A stretch of DNA of 64,000 nt from Thermothielavioides terrestris NRRL 8126 (taxonomy: Eukaryota > Ascomycota > Sordariomycetes > Sordariales > Chaetomiaceae): the NCBI RefSeq assembly GCF_000226115.1, contig NC_016458.1:1736001-1800000 (forward strand), given 5' to 3'. The notes under the pieces are model-generated. The model was not told where the DNA came from. It saw only the letters and a program-made list of their open reading frames with translations, and made no database searches. Positions 14,061 through 25,621 of this stretch are shown here, one piece after another (position 1 is the stretch's first letter; the number at the start of each line of letters is the position of its first letter). Made by a program: the position numbers and the translations under genes.

Positions 14061-15770
14061 GTTTTGTATGATAATAGGTATATATAGGTCTTGTTATTAG
14101 TAACTTAATAAGCTTTATATATTTCTTCAAAGGTCTTGATCTAACGTATAGTATTCTAACTAGAGAAGTAGCCCTAAAGGCCGGCCTTTACTAGGGTTGG
14201 AAAGGTTATACTAAGCATAGTAGTAAGAACGTATTTAGTTATCTTCTTTAGAGCTTTAGCTTTAAAGAGACTAGAAGGTGTTACCGTAGGTGCCTCTATA
14301 TAGATAAGTAGAGTAGAGGTATTTAGCGAAGATAGAAAGGGTGTCTATATTGTTTTAGCTAGGTCTTCTTCGCTTAGTATACCTTAGAAAGGCTATAAGA
14401 CAGATATATCTTTAGACTCTCCTTTAGAGGTTAGTGTCAAGATTAATAGTATTATAAAGGTCGACGAGATTCCTAAAGCTTTTATAGATAGTGTATATAT
14501 ATATCGCTAGAGCTTAGTTATTAGGCGTTTAGCTATCGTCTTTAAGAAAGGCAACGACTATATCGATAGATTGTAAAAAGACTAATGCGTATACTTCTAT
14601 AGGAATATCGACTCCTTCAACGTCTATTTAAAGGAAGAAAACCTCTTAAGAAGTTAGGTTCCCTTAGAATATATAGTCTAAATACCCTAAAGAATAACTA
14701 TAGGTTCCTTATAGATTATCTAGATACCTTTGGCAACTAATATATTAAACTTAACTAGTATAATAGTAGTAAGAGTATAGCTCTTAAGAAGAAAAGCAAA
14801 AGTCTACGCTAAGACCTTATATCTAATATAAAACAGTACTAGATATATTATTAGAAGGAGCTAAGTATTATAAAGGTATAGTCCTAAACTTAGAAGTTTG
14901 TAAATAGCTACTACGTTTAACTACTTTTATAACTAGTTCGGCTAGACTAGAGAAGAAAATAATAATCGATAAAAATTCTATCCTTGTCTTTGCTTAGGAG
15001 GATAGAATTATCGTCTTTCGATTAGGTTAGCGTTTTACGACTACTATATCGATAATTACGAAGCCTCAATAGGTCTTCGAAGTATTAGGGATAACGAGAT
15101 ATCTTTTCGATACCCTACACCGTCTAGGCAAAGGAAGGTCTCCTAGGACAAGGTCCTAACAAACCTCTAGAACGTATATACCTCAATAGGTTTCTACGCC
15201 TCCTAGAGATGCTAATATCGGTATACTAGAGCCTCAATAGGTTGGCTATATCGTCGTCGTATAGCTATTAATATAGTATTATATAGTTCTACGATCTTAG
15301 AAGACTTTGTAGTCTATATTGTCCCGTTTAGATATAGAGCTAAGCTTGTCCTTGATTAAACCTCTATTTGAAATAGTATAAAACCTCTATACCAACCTAT
15401 TCTACTATACCTAGGATTAGGTATATAAGATAGCTCCTAAAGGAATATAGTGTCTCTCTAGACAAATGAAGATAGTATATATCGAGTAGTAGGAAGGATA
15501 TCTTCTAGTAGGATATAGTAGAAAGACAAGAGACAATAAGAATATAGTTAGAGCTTAATAGCTCGAATATCTATTGTCTAGATAGAGGTAGAATAATAAA
15601 AGGAGAGGCTTAATAGCCTTCCTAGAAGAAGGAGGACTACCAACGTAGTGTCAACGAACATGTATTAACAACTATTTGATATCTCGCTTAATGATGAAGG
15701 AGATAGGCTTAGCCTACTTAAATATATATGATTAGAGGGCTAGACCCTCTAGCAACGAATGCGACGTATC
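14061..15770. repeat. RIP-degraded repeat, family unknown
   Basis: About 1.7 kb of AT-rich, TpA-rich DNA with no usable open frame. It has islands of less mutated sequence, for example GGCCGGCC near 14,180. It may be the 3' part of the LINE to its right or a separate element. I saw no second copy in the window and no domain in translation. Confidence 0.4.
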
Positions 15771-18700
15771 GAAATGAATAGAAAAACTAGGTCTCTATAT
15801 CTAGGTAGTCCATTACCCCAATTCAATACTATACTACTACCCTATATCATAGGACGCTCCTAATAACCTTTATATAGATCTCCTAAGCTTATATAATATA
15901 TACCCTATATATCTTCGCTATAAGTCTTATAAAGGTAAACTTCTATATAGCTATCTTAGCCTTAACCGCCTTCTTATATACTTGAAATGAGAGCTTATAA
16001 TCTAGCTATACGCCTAGGAACCTCGCTAACTCTATAGGTACAAGTCCTAGCTAACCTTCGCCAAGGATATTAACGACCTCTATATATAGCCGCCATACCT
16101 TTATAAAGTAGATAAGCTCGCTCTTCGCTAGTTTAAACTATATCCCTTGCTCTATAGCCTATTTCTTATATTTAGTAAACCCCCTTTCCAATATATAGTA
16201 GTATACTAGTATATCTTATCTAAATATAAGGAGATTAGTATTATCTATATACTTAACTGTTAAAAGCCTAGTATACGCCTCGAAGGTATAAAATAGAGGG
16301 GTAATAAAAAGGATAAATAGCGCTAGCGACAATAGCAAGCCCTATAGTATACCTTGCTATAGAGTTGTAAGCTCGGCTATAATCCTATTGAACTATAGAC
16401 GCGCTATACAATCCTTGAAATAGCTCTTTAAGAGTATAATTAGCTTTCTTTCGAAGCCTAGTTCCTAGAGCGTATATAGTAGCTAGATCTAGTTGACCTA
16501 GTCAAAGGCGCCTTTCAAGTCTAGTTACAGTAGCAAAGTGTAGGCGCTATACGCCTACGCCGTCTTTACTATATTAGTCACTACCTAGATTACTACCTCT
16601 ATAGACCTATACTATTAGAAGCTTATCTATATCTCTAGGAGCAGCTTATATACCTTAGCTATATATATTACCTAGTCTACAATAGCCGCCTTAATAATTT
16701 TACCTACTATACTAAGCAGCGATATTAGGTAGTACGCCCCTACTTCTATTAGCTATTCTAGAGACTTCCCTAGCTTCCTAAGGACAACCACCTATATAGC
16801 GTAGAATCTATATAGGAAGTGCTCTAGCTTAAAATAAGTGTATATAATCGCTATAAGCACTTTCTACAACTTACTCTCCTTATTATAGGCCTTAAGGAAC
16901 TTGTTAATAAGAAAGTCTTTACTAAGCGCCTTGTTTAATCCTATATAGCTTATAATCTCTATAATTTTAGTACTATAGACCTCCTAGCTAATAGGCGTAG
17001 TATTATAAAAAGACCCTTTAAGCTAATCTTAGTTAAAGATACTATTGTACTATACCTATAATATAAAAAAGAAGCGCTTTACCAACGTTTTAGCCTTCTA
17101 GATATACATTATAGCGCTCTAGGGCTTACTAAGCCCTAGCTAGAGCGCTAGTAACGCTAGAGGTTTAGAGCATTAGTAGCTCCAAAGCTATACCTACCTC
17201 TCGATATCCTATATTAGCTTCTACCCCCTCGACGCTTTAGCGAGAGAGTAGCGCTAATACAACGTCTACAACTACCTAGTATAGCGTTTAAACTACTATA
17301 CTACCTTATAGTAATATACTTAAGAGCTCGCTATATAGCTCGATCGCTAGATGTACTTAGCCCTTTTCGCTTCCTATATCGCTTTATCAACTTTAAGGTT
17401 CTACTATAGTATATAAGATCCCTAATTAAGCTTCTAATACAACGCTACTATATCTATAATACTAGTCAACTTATATATTAGGGTATCTATTATATCTTTA
17501 AGTTACTCTACTATATTAACCTCCTCTAGTAAAGTAAAGAACTATACTTTAGCTTTATATCTCTTATAGTCTAATAGCGCCTAGCTATAGCCTAATAGTA
17601 TAGTAGCTCTACTACTATTCCCCCTTAGCGGTACTTTAGCTACCTAGGGTATATAGTCCAAGCCTACTAAGTCGAATAGCCCTAGCCACTAAGTACCACT
17701 GCCCTACGTTGCCTAGATATAATTGATTATACTATCTCTATTACTCTATTGAACCTAAGTAAGCGTACAATAAAATATATAGAGCTTAAGCTCCTATTCT
17801 ACTATAATCTAGAGTAGTATACCTACTAATTAAAAGGTTCTATTGTATTTGTCCTATATTAGATAGTAGATGTTAAAGTCGCTTATAAATATATTACACC
17901 TTTTTAACTTCTATTCTACTAGGGCATAGAGCGGTAATCGCTACCTTAGCTCCTAGTTAAACGAGTAGATAGACTATACTATAAGGGGGTCTGACCCCTC
18001 CTTCTTAAATATTACTACTACCTAGTCTTCCCTAGCCTTAGTAGACTACGTTATATAGTCAAGGCGTTTACTTATATATAGCGCTACTCTACTAACGCTA
18101 TATATTATCTTATACCGCCTACCTCGCCTATAGGGTAAGGTAGGTAGGGCTATAGTTAAATAGATTAGTAGCTCTTAAATCGCTACTAGGTTAAACTCTT
18201 CTCTCCCCTTTAGCGCTTAGTTAAAGTAGTGTCTACTATTATTAGTATTCTAGTAGAGTACCCTTAGCGTTATAGCTATATATCTAATATAGAGTAGAGG
18301 CCTTTAGTTATAACTACGTTAGGCTATAAAGCTAGCTCTACGCCTATATCGTATAGGGGCGCTATATAAGTAGCGCTCCTATTCTACGCCCTAGCTCCCT
18401 AGAACGTTTATAAGAGTACCTTAAACTAGAATAGGTCTATACTATTGGAGCACCCTACTCTCTAGATATTAGTAGGCTAGCCTACTTTAGCAAAGTGCTT
18501 CTTTAGGCGCTACTCCCCTAACTTGTCTTCCTAGCTTCTATACTACGTATTCGCCTCTATTATTGTCGTTGTCTAAGATTAAAGTATATAAAACGTAAGT
18601 AGGCAGTTAAGGAACTACTCCCTTATATATTTATACTACTCCTATACAACTTTATAGCTTATATTAAAGGCTATATAGGCACCTTTATAGTTAATATACT

Positions 18701-19750
18701 TTAGCTAGTGCCTAGCTAAGTTAATCTTTACTAAGTACTACGCCTTTTACTCTCTTATAGTACTACTATCGCTATATACTATATAGGTATAAACTAGATA
18801 GTATACCTCCTCCTTTTTATAGAATACTGCTTTATACCCCTATTTCCTATATTTAAAGTATAGGATTATATACATTATACCCTCAAAGTACTTATAAAGG
18901 TAGACTATATAGTTGAGTAGAATACTTTAATCGATAAGCCTTATAACTTCTTTAACTATATAGAGCTCAACTAGTATATATATCATCTATAGCCCTTAAT
19001 CACCTTTAGTACTACCCTATAGTGTATATAGCTTTATATATACCATCTAGACCTTATTCTCCTTTACTAAGTCTACTACTAAATAGCTAAAGTTATCCCT
19101 ATACTTTATTAAAGTAGCTAGCTATATACCCTTCGCTAATACTACGAAGGTATAGCGTTTAAGCATTATAGTCGCTTTAAATATAGTAGTAATCTACACT
19201 TTATTGTCTTTATCGACGAACTACGCCTAGTAATCCTCCTTAAATATAACTACTATATTCCTATTCTTTAGTAGCTTCTATACTATAATAGTACTACTTC
19301 TACCGCCTTCTATAGTCGCTCCTATTATAGCTATAGCTATATTTACCATTTAAATTATATCTTTTATACTCTTATTAACAATATTTATAGGCGTCTATCT
19401 AAAGTCGATTACAAGCTTATAAAATAGCTTCTTAGATATATACTATATATAGCTTTTAAGTAGCTAGGACGCTAATATTATAGCTACGCCCTACTCTACT
19501 ACCTAGGCCTAGGTCCTCGCCTAGGTACCTCTAGCGCCTACCTATAGCCTAACCTTGTTCTTTATCTATATAACCTCCTCTTTTATATAGTCGACACTTT
19601 TATATAGCTTATATATATTATAAAGGTAGTTTAGCTTGTCCTAGAACACCTTATAGTAGTATATATATATACTAGCCTATATATATAGCTATATCTCTAG
19701 CGACACTAAGGCGTAGAATTCTTATAAAAGCCTTAATCTTTTATTGCTAG
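15771..19750 (-). mobile_element. RIP-degraded Tad1-like LINE
   Basis: On the minus strand the region at 16.1-16.4 kb reads as a non-LTR reverse transcriptase. It has a QGIL-stop-GLLLSLALF block (about 16318-16356), matching the GIPQGSPLSP box of LINEs, followed by YIDNTNLL at 16228-16251, matching the YVDDTNLL catalytic box. Upstream on the same strand (17-19.7 kb) would lie the endonuclease and ORF1, with possible Cys-rich remnants near 18.85 kb that I cannot confirm. The order ORF1-EN-RT from right to left fits a minus-strand Tad1 element of Ascomycota. Limits are approximate. The element is dead: stops are frequent and one catalytic Asp has become Asn. Confidence 0.6.
16228..16356 (-). 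pseudogene. LINE reverse transcriptase catalytic core remnant
   Basis: Contains the two diagnostic LINE boxes in the correct order on the minus strand: a degenerate QG...LSLALF box and YIDNTNLL. In active Tad1-type elements the latter reads Y-V/A-D-D-T-N-L. The Asp-to-Asn change and an in-frame stop between Q-G-I-L and G-L-L are both explained by C-to-T changes on one strand or the other. Confidence 0.65.
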
Positions 19751-20019
19751 CGCCCTCGATATATATATTCCGATCGTTCGTAGCTCCTATAGGAGGGAGC
19801 CCAAGTCTTTGGTCACATTGGTTGGGGTACTCGTGTACATTAGCCGCAGTGTCGCGACTCTCGGCGCCTACTGTCGAACCATCGCCATCGCTACTGCAAC
19901 CCGCACGGCCGCTACGCCCCCTCTACAACATCGTAGATAGGGGTAACCGGGTGCGCTAAGTATGCTCGCGTTGTCGGATTCGATTTTGGCTCAACGGTTC
20001 CTTCGCAATCGGCGTTTAA
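19751..20019. other. Non-RIP border segment, unassigned
   Basis: About 270 bp of normal composition between RIP-degraded LINE DNA and the A-rich microsatellite. A 71-codon plus-strand frame (19744-19959) crosses the composition boundary and has no recognisable content, so I do not call a gene. The segment followed by an A-rich tail resembles the 3' end of a retroposon, possibly a SINE, but no Pol III boxes are convincing. Confidence 0.35.
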
Positions 20020-20250
20020 AATAAAAAAATAAAAAAATAAAAAAATAAAAAAATAAAAAAATAAAAAAATAAAAAAATAAAAAAATAAAAAAATAAAAAA
20101 ATAAAAAAATAAAAAAATAAAAAAATAAAAAAATAAAAAAATAAAAAAATAAAAAAATAAAAAAATAAAAAAATAAAAAAATAAAAAAATAAAAAAATAA
20201 AAAAATAAAAAAATAAAAAAAAATAAAAAATAAAATAAAAAATAAAAAAA
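20020..20250 (+). repeat. (AAAAAAT)n microsatellite
   Basis: A near-perfect heptanucleotide array of about 29 AAAAAAT units, breaking into irregular A-rich units after about 20,220. It sits exactly at the border between the transposon block and the gene island. Such arrays commonly form the tail of non-LTR retroposons. Confidence 0.95.
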
Positions 20251-20713
20251 ATTATTTTAAAGAAAACCTAATCAGTTCTTCTATACGCTTATCGTCTCTT
20301 TTGTCTCAGGGGCTGATCCTTGAAGTAGCACGCAATGAATAAGCGCCTTGCAGGCCCGCCGGCGACGAGGCTAGGCGGGAGAGCTGCACGGCTGAGGCGC
20401 GCAATGACGACAAATGATGACGATGGGAATTCTACGCAGTAAGTTCACTGCCACTGCTTGCGCTCCAGAGCTAGGGCCTGTAGGAAGCTGCAGTGGACGG
20501 TGGGTACCTATTTGAGGACACTCGCAGTGAGCTTCAGGTTTGGGAGCTGGAGACCCATCCCCCAACCAACCCACCAACTCGTTCAATTCAAGCCTTTCTT
20601 CCGCTGTTCTTCAGGATCCGCTCTGGCCTGCACGCCCACCCACCTGCTCGCAGTCGCGCTCGAGCAACCCGAAGACGCCCATGAGACCATTATTGCCTAC
20701 ACCCCAGCCGTCC
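20251..20713. other. Intergenic, downstream of the lactone oxidase gene
   Basis: About 460 bp of normal composition forming the 3' flank of the minus-strand oxidase gene. Short open frames here are overlapping shadows with no domain. No repeat or RNA gene seen. Confidence 0.6.
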
Positions 20714-22366
20714 TCAGCCTCCCTTCGCGGGCTCGCGCGTGAAGAACCCAACCTCCTCCAGCGGCAGCCTCTCCATCTCCCCCCCCTCACCGCCCGCGGA
20801 AGAACGCTCGCCCAGGAGATATCTGCGATGCCACGGCCCGACAAACATGCCCTCCGGGTCCGCCGCGTCGCGCACCTGGCGGAACGCCCTCCAGTCGTCG
20901 CCGTACCATGAGGCGAACTCGTCCGGCGAGACGGTGAACGTCTTGGCCCAGTGCGGCCGGCCGCCCAGGTCGCGCATCAGCCACTCGAAGGCGGCGTAGT
21001 AGCGCTCCGTGGCCTCGCCGGTCGGGTCGCGGAAGTAGGGCCGGTACATGGTCGCGTTGAGGTACAGGGCCGGGCCGTCGGCCGGGGTGACGTCGAGCCA
21101 GGGCCGGTTGCCGCGGGCGGCGCTGGCGTTGACGGTCGTGTCGCTCACGCGCACCTCGACGGGGCTGTGCACCCACAGGCCCTCGGCGCTGAAGGGGATG
21201 CGGTGCTCGACGTAGCCCGGGTCGCCTGGCCGCAGGCGGTTGAGCCAGGCGCTGAGGCGCTGTAGCGCCTCGGGGCCCTTGTGCAGCGGGATGGCCCACT
21301 CGTTGACGAACTGGCTGTAGAGGCAGTTGAGGAGGAAGGCCTCGTAGCTCGGCTGCACGCCGCTGACGCGCGTGCGCTCGCCGTTCCGGAAGCCGTAGTT
21401 CAGCCCGAAGACGAACCACTCGATCCAGGGCGTGATGCGCGGGAACCAGCGGGCCAGCGCGAGCAGGTTGTGGTAGACGTGATAGCCCAGCCTGCTGTCC
21501 AGGAAGCTGGTGCGCGGGCGGCGGTGCCGCACCCGCCCGGACTCGATATCCTCCCTGGGCACTTTGTCGGCATGCCACACCACCGCGCGCCGCATGTAGG
21601 GGAACCACCACACCCGCACGAACTCGGCCTGCTTCCACAGCTCCCCCTCCCACGTGCTGAACAGCCTCGCGTCCGCGTCGATCGTCTGGCTCCACGCCAG
21701 CGAGAACGCCGGCACCGCCCGCAGCGTCACCTCCACCACGACGCCCAGCGCGCCCACCGACAGCAGGGCCGCCCGGAACAGCTCCGGCCGCTGCTGCGGC
21801 GAACACTCGCGCGTCTTGCCGTCCGCCAGCGTGACCTTCAGCGCCACGACGCACTCGCTGACCAGGCCGTGGCGCAGGCTGCTGCCGTGGGTGCCGGTGC
21901 TGATGGCGCCGGCGATGCTCTGCTCGTCGATGCTGCCGAGGCTGGGCAGGGCCAGGCCGGCGGCGGCGAGCGCGGCGCTGAGGGCGCGCAGGCGGATGCC
22001 GGCCTGCACGGTGCACAGGCCGGTGGCCGGGTCGGCGGTCAGCACGCCGGCGAGGCGGTCCAGGTTGAGCATCCAGGACGAGGTGCAGGTCAGGTCGGAG
22101 GGCGAGTGGCCGGAGCCGACGGTGACGAGGCGCCGGCGGCACTGGCGGGCGAGCGTCACGGCGTGCTCGACCTCGGCGACCGACTCCGGCTGGATGTAGA
22201 GCTCCGGGAGCGAGCTGAAGGTGCGCGCCCAGGTGCGGTGGGTGTAGCCGGTGCGGGCGCGGAAGGGGACGGTGGAGGAGGAGGCGTTGGCGGTGAGGAT
22301 CGTGCGGACCTCGGCGGGGAGGGAGGCCAGTTCGGGTGGCAGCTCGGGTGGGATTGGAGAAGCCAT
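20714..22366 (-). CDS. ALO1: D-arabinono-1,4-lactone oxidase
   Basis: A 550-residue flavoenzyme of the vanillyl-alcohol-oxidase/GULO family, uninterrupted by introns. It oxidises D-arabinono-1,4-lactone to dehydro-D-arabinono-1,4-lactone, the last step of erythroascorbate synthesis, and is a mitochondrial membrane enzyme in yeast. The N-terminal FAD-binding domain contains VTVGSGHSPSD; His87 is the expected site of covalent FAD attachment in this family. A glycine-rich GAISTGTHG segment follows. The C-terminal ALO domain has the conserved HWAK motif at 472-475 followed by a tryptophan-rich segment. Length is close to the 526 residues of yeast Alo1. Start chosen at the first ATG, which leaves a typical 40-residue lead. 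The gene is the outermost in the island, only about 0.5 kb from the microsatellite border, yet shows no RIP-like damage. Confidence 0.95.
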   Translation of the reverse strand: MASPIPPELPPELASLPAEVRTILTANASSSTVPFRARTGYTHRTWARTFSSLPELYIQPESVAEVEHAVTLARQCRRRLVTVGSGHSPSDLTCTSSWMLNLDRLAGVLTADPATGLCTVQAGIRLRALSAALAAAGLALPSLGSIDEQSIAGAISTGTHGSSLRHGLVSECVVALKVTLADGKTRECSPQQRPELFRAALLSVGALGVVVEVTLRAVPAFSLAWSQTIDADARLFSTWEGELWKQAEFVRVWWFPYMRRAVVWHADKVPREDIESGRVRHRRPRTSFLDSRLGYHVYHNLLALARWFPRITPWIEWFVFGLNYGFRNGERTRVSGVQPSYEAFLLNCLYSQFVNEWAIPLHKGPEALQRLSAWLNRLRPGDPGYVEHRIPFSAEGLWVHSPVEVRVSDTTVNASAARGNRPWLDVTPADGPALYLNATMYRPYFRDPTGEATERYYAAFEWLMRDLGGRPHWAKTFTVSPDEFASWYGDDWRAFRQVRDAADPEGMFVGPWHRRYLLGERSSAGGEGGEMERLPLEEVGFFTREPAKGG

Positions 22367-22940
22367 GGTGGGAGAATGAGATTGCTTTCGCCTTATGGGA
22401 TGGTTGTGATTATCGATTATCTTTCGAAGTCTATGAGTATGCGGGTGCGGTTTTCACCCTGCAGCAATGCCGAGGCCCCAAGGCGGGGAATTCGGATAGG
22501 ACTGCTGCTGGCGTCCCTTTTTCGCGGTCAATTATGGTTCAAGAGAGATGCATTTGCATGCCAACTCTAACTGCCTCTCGGCTGGTGTCTGGTAGGCCCA
22601 TTTCTGAACTGGCGATTTCTTTGAGCGGGACTGAGGAAGGCGTGATATGGTTTACAAATCCTGTCATCAGTCCTCCACCCCCTGGCGCACAGAGCGGGGA
22701 ACAGACCGGCGGGGCCACCGAGACTGACCGATAACGGCGATACGGTTCGTTACCGGCTGTTCGGATGCAACGGTTCTCAGACGGACCCACAGTTCCTGCA
22801 CCCTGGAGCCCACCTGGTCCCTCCACGGCAGGGCTCTCCAATGGCTGATTGATCACAACAATCGCCGCTGGCACTGCCAGTTGACATACCAAGCAGCAGC
22901 TTGCTAAGTTCCCTTCTTATGTATGTATGACCTAGATACG
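22367..22940. other. Intergenic, lactone oxidase promoter side
   Basis: About 575 bp between two minus-strand genes. It would hold the oxidase promoter and the 3' UTR of the kinase-like gene. Overlapping frames on both strands are shadows. No defined site recognised. Confidence 0.6.
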
Positions 22941-24382
22941 TTAGGAACACACTCCGTCCTTGTTCTCGCCACTTCTTTGGCCAGTCTTGTTCTTCCAGGC
23001 CTCCCATTTTCCCTCCTCATATCCCACAGCCCGGCGCAGGCCAGCAAGCAGGTCCCTGAACGTCTTGCGGTCTCCATGCGCTCCGCAAGCAGGCCCCAGC
23101 GCGAAATAGAACCTTTGTACCTTCCTACCCTGCAGCACGCACTCGGCCAAGTCATCTCGGCCGCGGCTTCGGAACATGTGGGCAAACCGCAGCTCTTCCT
23201 CGGACAACTCGTTGGACCCCTCGTAGAACCGCGCAACCGGCCACATCATGCACGGCGAGGAAAAGGCTTCCTCCCTTGAGACTGTCCGAGTCCACTCCCA
23301 ATCGATTATGCCCACGATGTTTAGAGACTCATCCACCAGGATGTGGTCCCCTTTGTCATCGGGGTGCTTGAGGTAGAACCTCTCCCCCGGCCGTGGCCCT
23401 TTCCAGACGTCGTCAATGATATCGAGACTGAATTGATGTGCGAGACGCTCGTCGTCCAAAAATTCGGCGCAGATCTCGCCGTTTTCGATCATGTCGAGAT
23501 AAGTCTCGACGATGGCACGGGCTGCCCCCGCTGAGGAATCGAACGGCCCCAGTGGCCTGCCTCCCCGCTCTGCCATGTTGAAGAGGGAGTGGTGGGCGAT
23601 GCCTTGGATTTCGAAGCCCGTGCTGCCGCTCGCTGGCGGCATCAGGGAGCCGATCCTGTCAAACGGATGCTTCTCAATCTCGAGGAAGATATCCACCAAC
23701 TGCTCCATGACCTGGTCCTTCTGCCCCGCAGTCAGCGACTGCCAATCCAACGGCTTCCCCTTCACCTTCTCCATCAGGATGTATCCCGGGCCGACGTCAT
23801 TTTCAGGGTCAGACTCTGTGGCCCAGTCAATAACTTTAGGTACCGGGACGCGAGTTTGGGAATGCAGAAACAGCATCGTGGCCACCTCGCTGCGGAGGAT
23901 GTAGTCGCGAACCTCGAGTGGCGGTGAAGAAACCCGGGCCAGTCGAAACCGCGCCAGCCACGTCGCCCCGTCGTCGAATGTGATCTCAGCGTGACAGTTC
24001 TGGCCGCCCATCATGGCAGACAGGCTGCCGGGCGACAGGTCAATTTCGCAAGGAAGCCCTCCCCGCGCTCGCGACGCGCGCGCGCAGAGTTTCGCACCGT
24101 CGATTCTAGTGCAGAGAGCCGCCATCTGGCGGGCTTCTGCCGCCACGTACGCTGTGCGGTACGAATCCCAGTCGCGCTAGTAGTCAGGGGGTGGAGGATC
24201 GTCACCATTGCGTGGTCCCGTGAGGAAGCTCGACATGAAATGCTCACCTCTGGCTTCGGGCATGTGTGCCAGGTGTCTTGCAGATGCGTCCGACAAAGAT
24301 GTCTCTCACACAGTGGACAGTCGCCTGCTCTCTGCACGGCAGGTTTCTGGCAGTCCACCCAATCGCATAGCCACAGGGCCAT
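22941..24382 (-). CDS. APH-family kinase-like protein with AN1-like zinc finger
   Basis: Two exons, 24248-24382 and 22941-24176, with a 71-nt intron (donor GTGAGC, branch CTGAC, acceptor CTAG), giving 456 residues. The C-terminal 400 residues are an aminoglycoside/choline-kinase-like (APH) fold: hinge ILMEKVKGKPL near 179-189, catalytic loop HPDDKGDH at 316-323 and metal-binding DWEW at 337-340. In the catalytic loop the usual HxDxxxxN ends in His instead of Asn. From memory this KGDHI form is common in a fungal subfamily, so it need not mean inactivity. Residues 6-41 have C-x4-C...C-x2-C-x4-C-x2-H-x5-H-x-C, which matches the metal-ligand spacing of AN1 zinc fingers. Substrate unknown. The first exon is easily missed because it lies in another frame. 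Confidence 0.85.
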
Positions 24383-25621
24383 TGTTGACGAATCTTCCTT
24401 GGTGTTGGTCAAGATGGTCGAGTTTGACAATTTTGAGGCAGCGGAGATCTTGAAGTTGTCGAGGTACCCTCGTGCTTGGTTCGCTCTTATTGGACCAAGC
24501 AAGTTAGGATTTCGGCCTCTTGAGATTGCGTACTAAGGTACATACCAACACCGAGACACCAGTCTCTCACTCTCAAGTAATGTTACCTCGAGCTCATTCA
24601 TTGAACTGTACTTGCTACTCGACCGCTTTTTATGCAATCTTTGTAGCTTTGCCAGTCACCACGGGTTGGCGTGTAGAGAACAGTTACATGTTCTGGATAC
24701 AAATGTGTGGTGAGAGAATTCCAGAACCCTAGAGCCCAAGTAATGGAGACGCTTGTCTCCTGCGTAGTAAAGAGTTTGCAAGAGGGCAGACCCAAAATGG
24801 TGAAACCCCTCGCAAGTTTCCCCCAGAAACGGCCACTCATACGGGACGCGGCTCTTGAGGAATGAGACGTCTCAACCAGATATGAACACCTCGAATGCCC
24901 AGGTTGATGACGGCAATACAGGCAGGGCCACCGGACTTAAAGACTGTTGGGGGGGGGGGGAGTTGGCTTGTCCAGGGGCGCTCCTGTTGGTGTTTCTGTT
25001 GATGTATGAATTCCAGGTTCCGGGATGGTAAAAGCATGTCAGTCAGGTGCCTATATCAGGCTCTCTTGCCTAGAAAGAACTTCGAGGCACCTTCACACAG
25101 TTCTAAAGGCAGACTAGGGTAGGCACTTCAGGCACTTTACTTGAGTCTTGCTGCTTACCGAGTTCGGCAGTGGCAGAGTTCCTCGGTCGCGCCTTCCTCT
25201 CTCGTAAGTGCCCGGGCCCGCGACTTCGGATGAAGCGCGTGGCTGCCTCCAATTCAACTCAAATCAGCGTGTTTAAGCTGATTCTCTCTCAAGCATAGGC
25301 AGCAGCGCTTTCTCCTTTCCCCGCCCGCGTTCCATATCGGCTATCAGCGTGGCAGTTCCCGGTATCTGGACGCGCCAACCCTCTACCTCCAGGCACGCGG
25401 AGTCAAGTCGCGTCGCAGATTCGACAACCTCATCATTATCTGATCCTCACAGTCTCTCTCTCTCTATGTCCTCCTACACCCGTTTCTACTTCTTTCTGGA
25501 CCTCGAATCCTATTCCGCGCTCGACATCATCAAAGGCCTCTTATTCGACCTTGTCTCAGCAAGGAAGATCATTCTATTTTATACTTGAGAGGAGGTCACT
25601 GGCGCGTCGCTTGGGGACATC
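24383..25621. promoter_or_regulatory. Divergent intergenic region, kinase-like gene / REC8
   Basis: A 1.24-kb region between two divergent starts. It contains a run of 12 G at 24949-24960 and a CT-rich tract near 25450-25465, the latter just upstream of REC8. A frame from 25466 (or 25349) to 25588 starts MSSYTRFYF and ends 33 bp before the REC8 ATG, so it could be an upstream ORF if the leader begins before it. No meiosis-specific promoter element recognised with confidence. Confidence 0.5.

Noticed and set aside
21281..22570. 429-codon plus-strand frame across the lactone oxidase gene
   Set aside because: Antisense shadow of a GC-rich gene. The opposite frame carries the complete flavoenzyme motifs.
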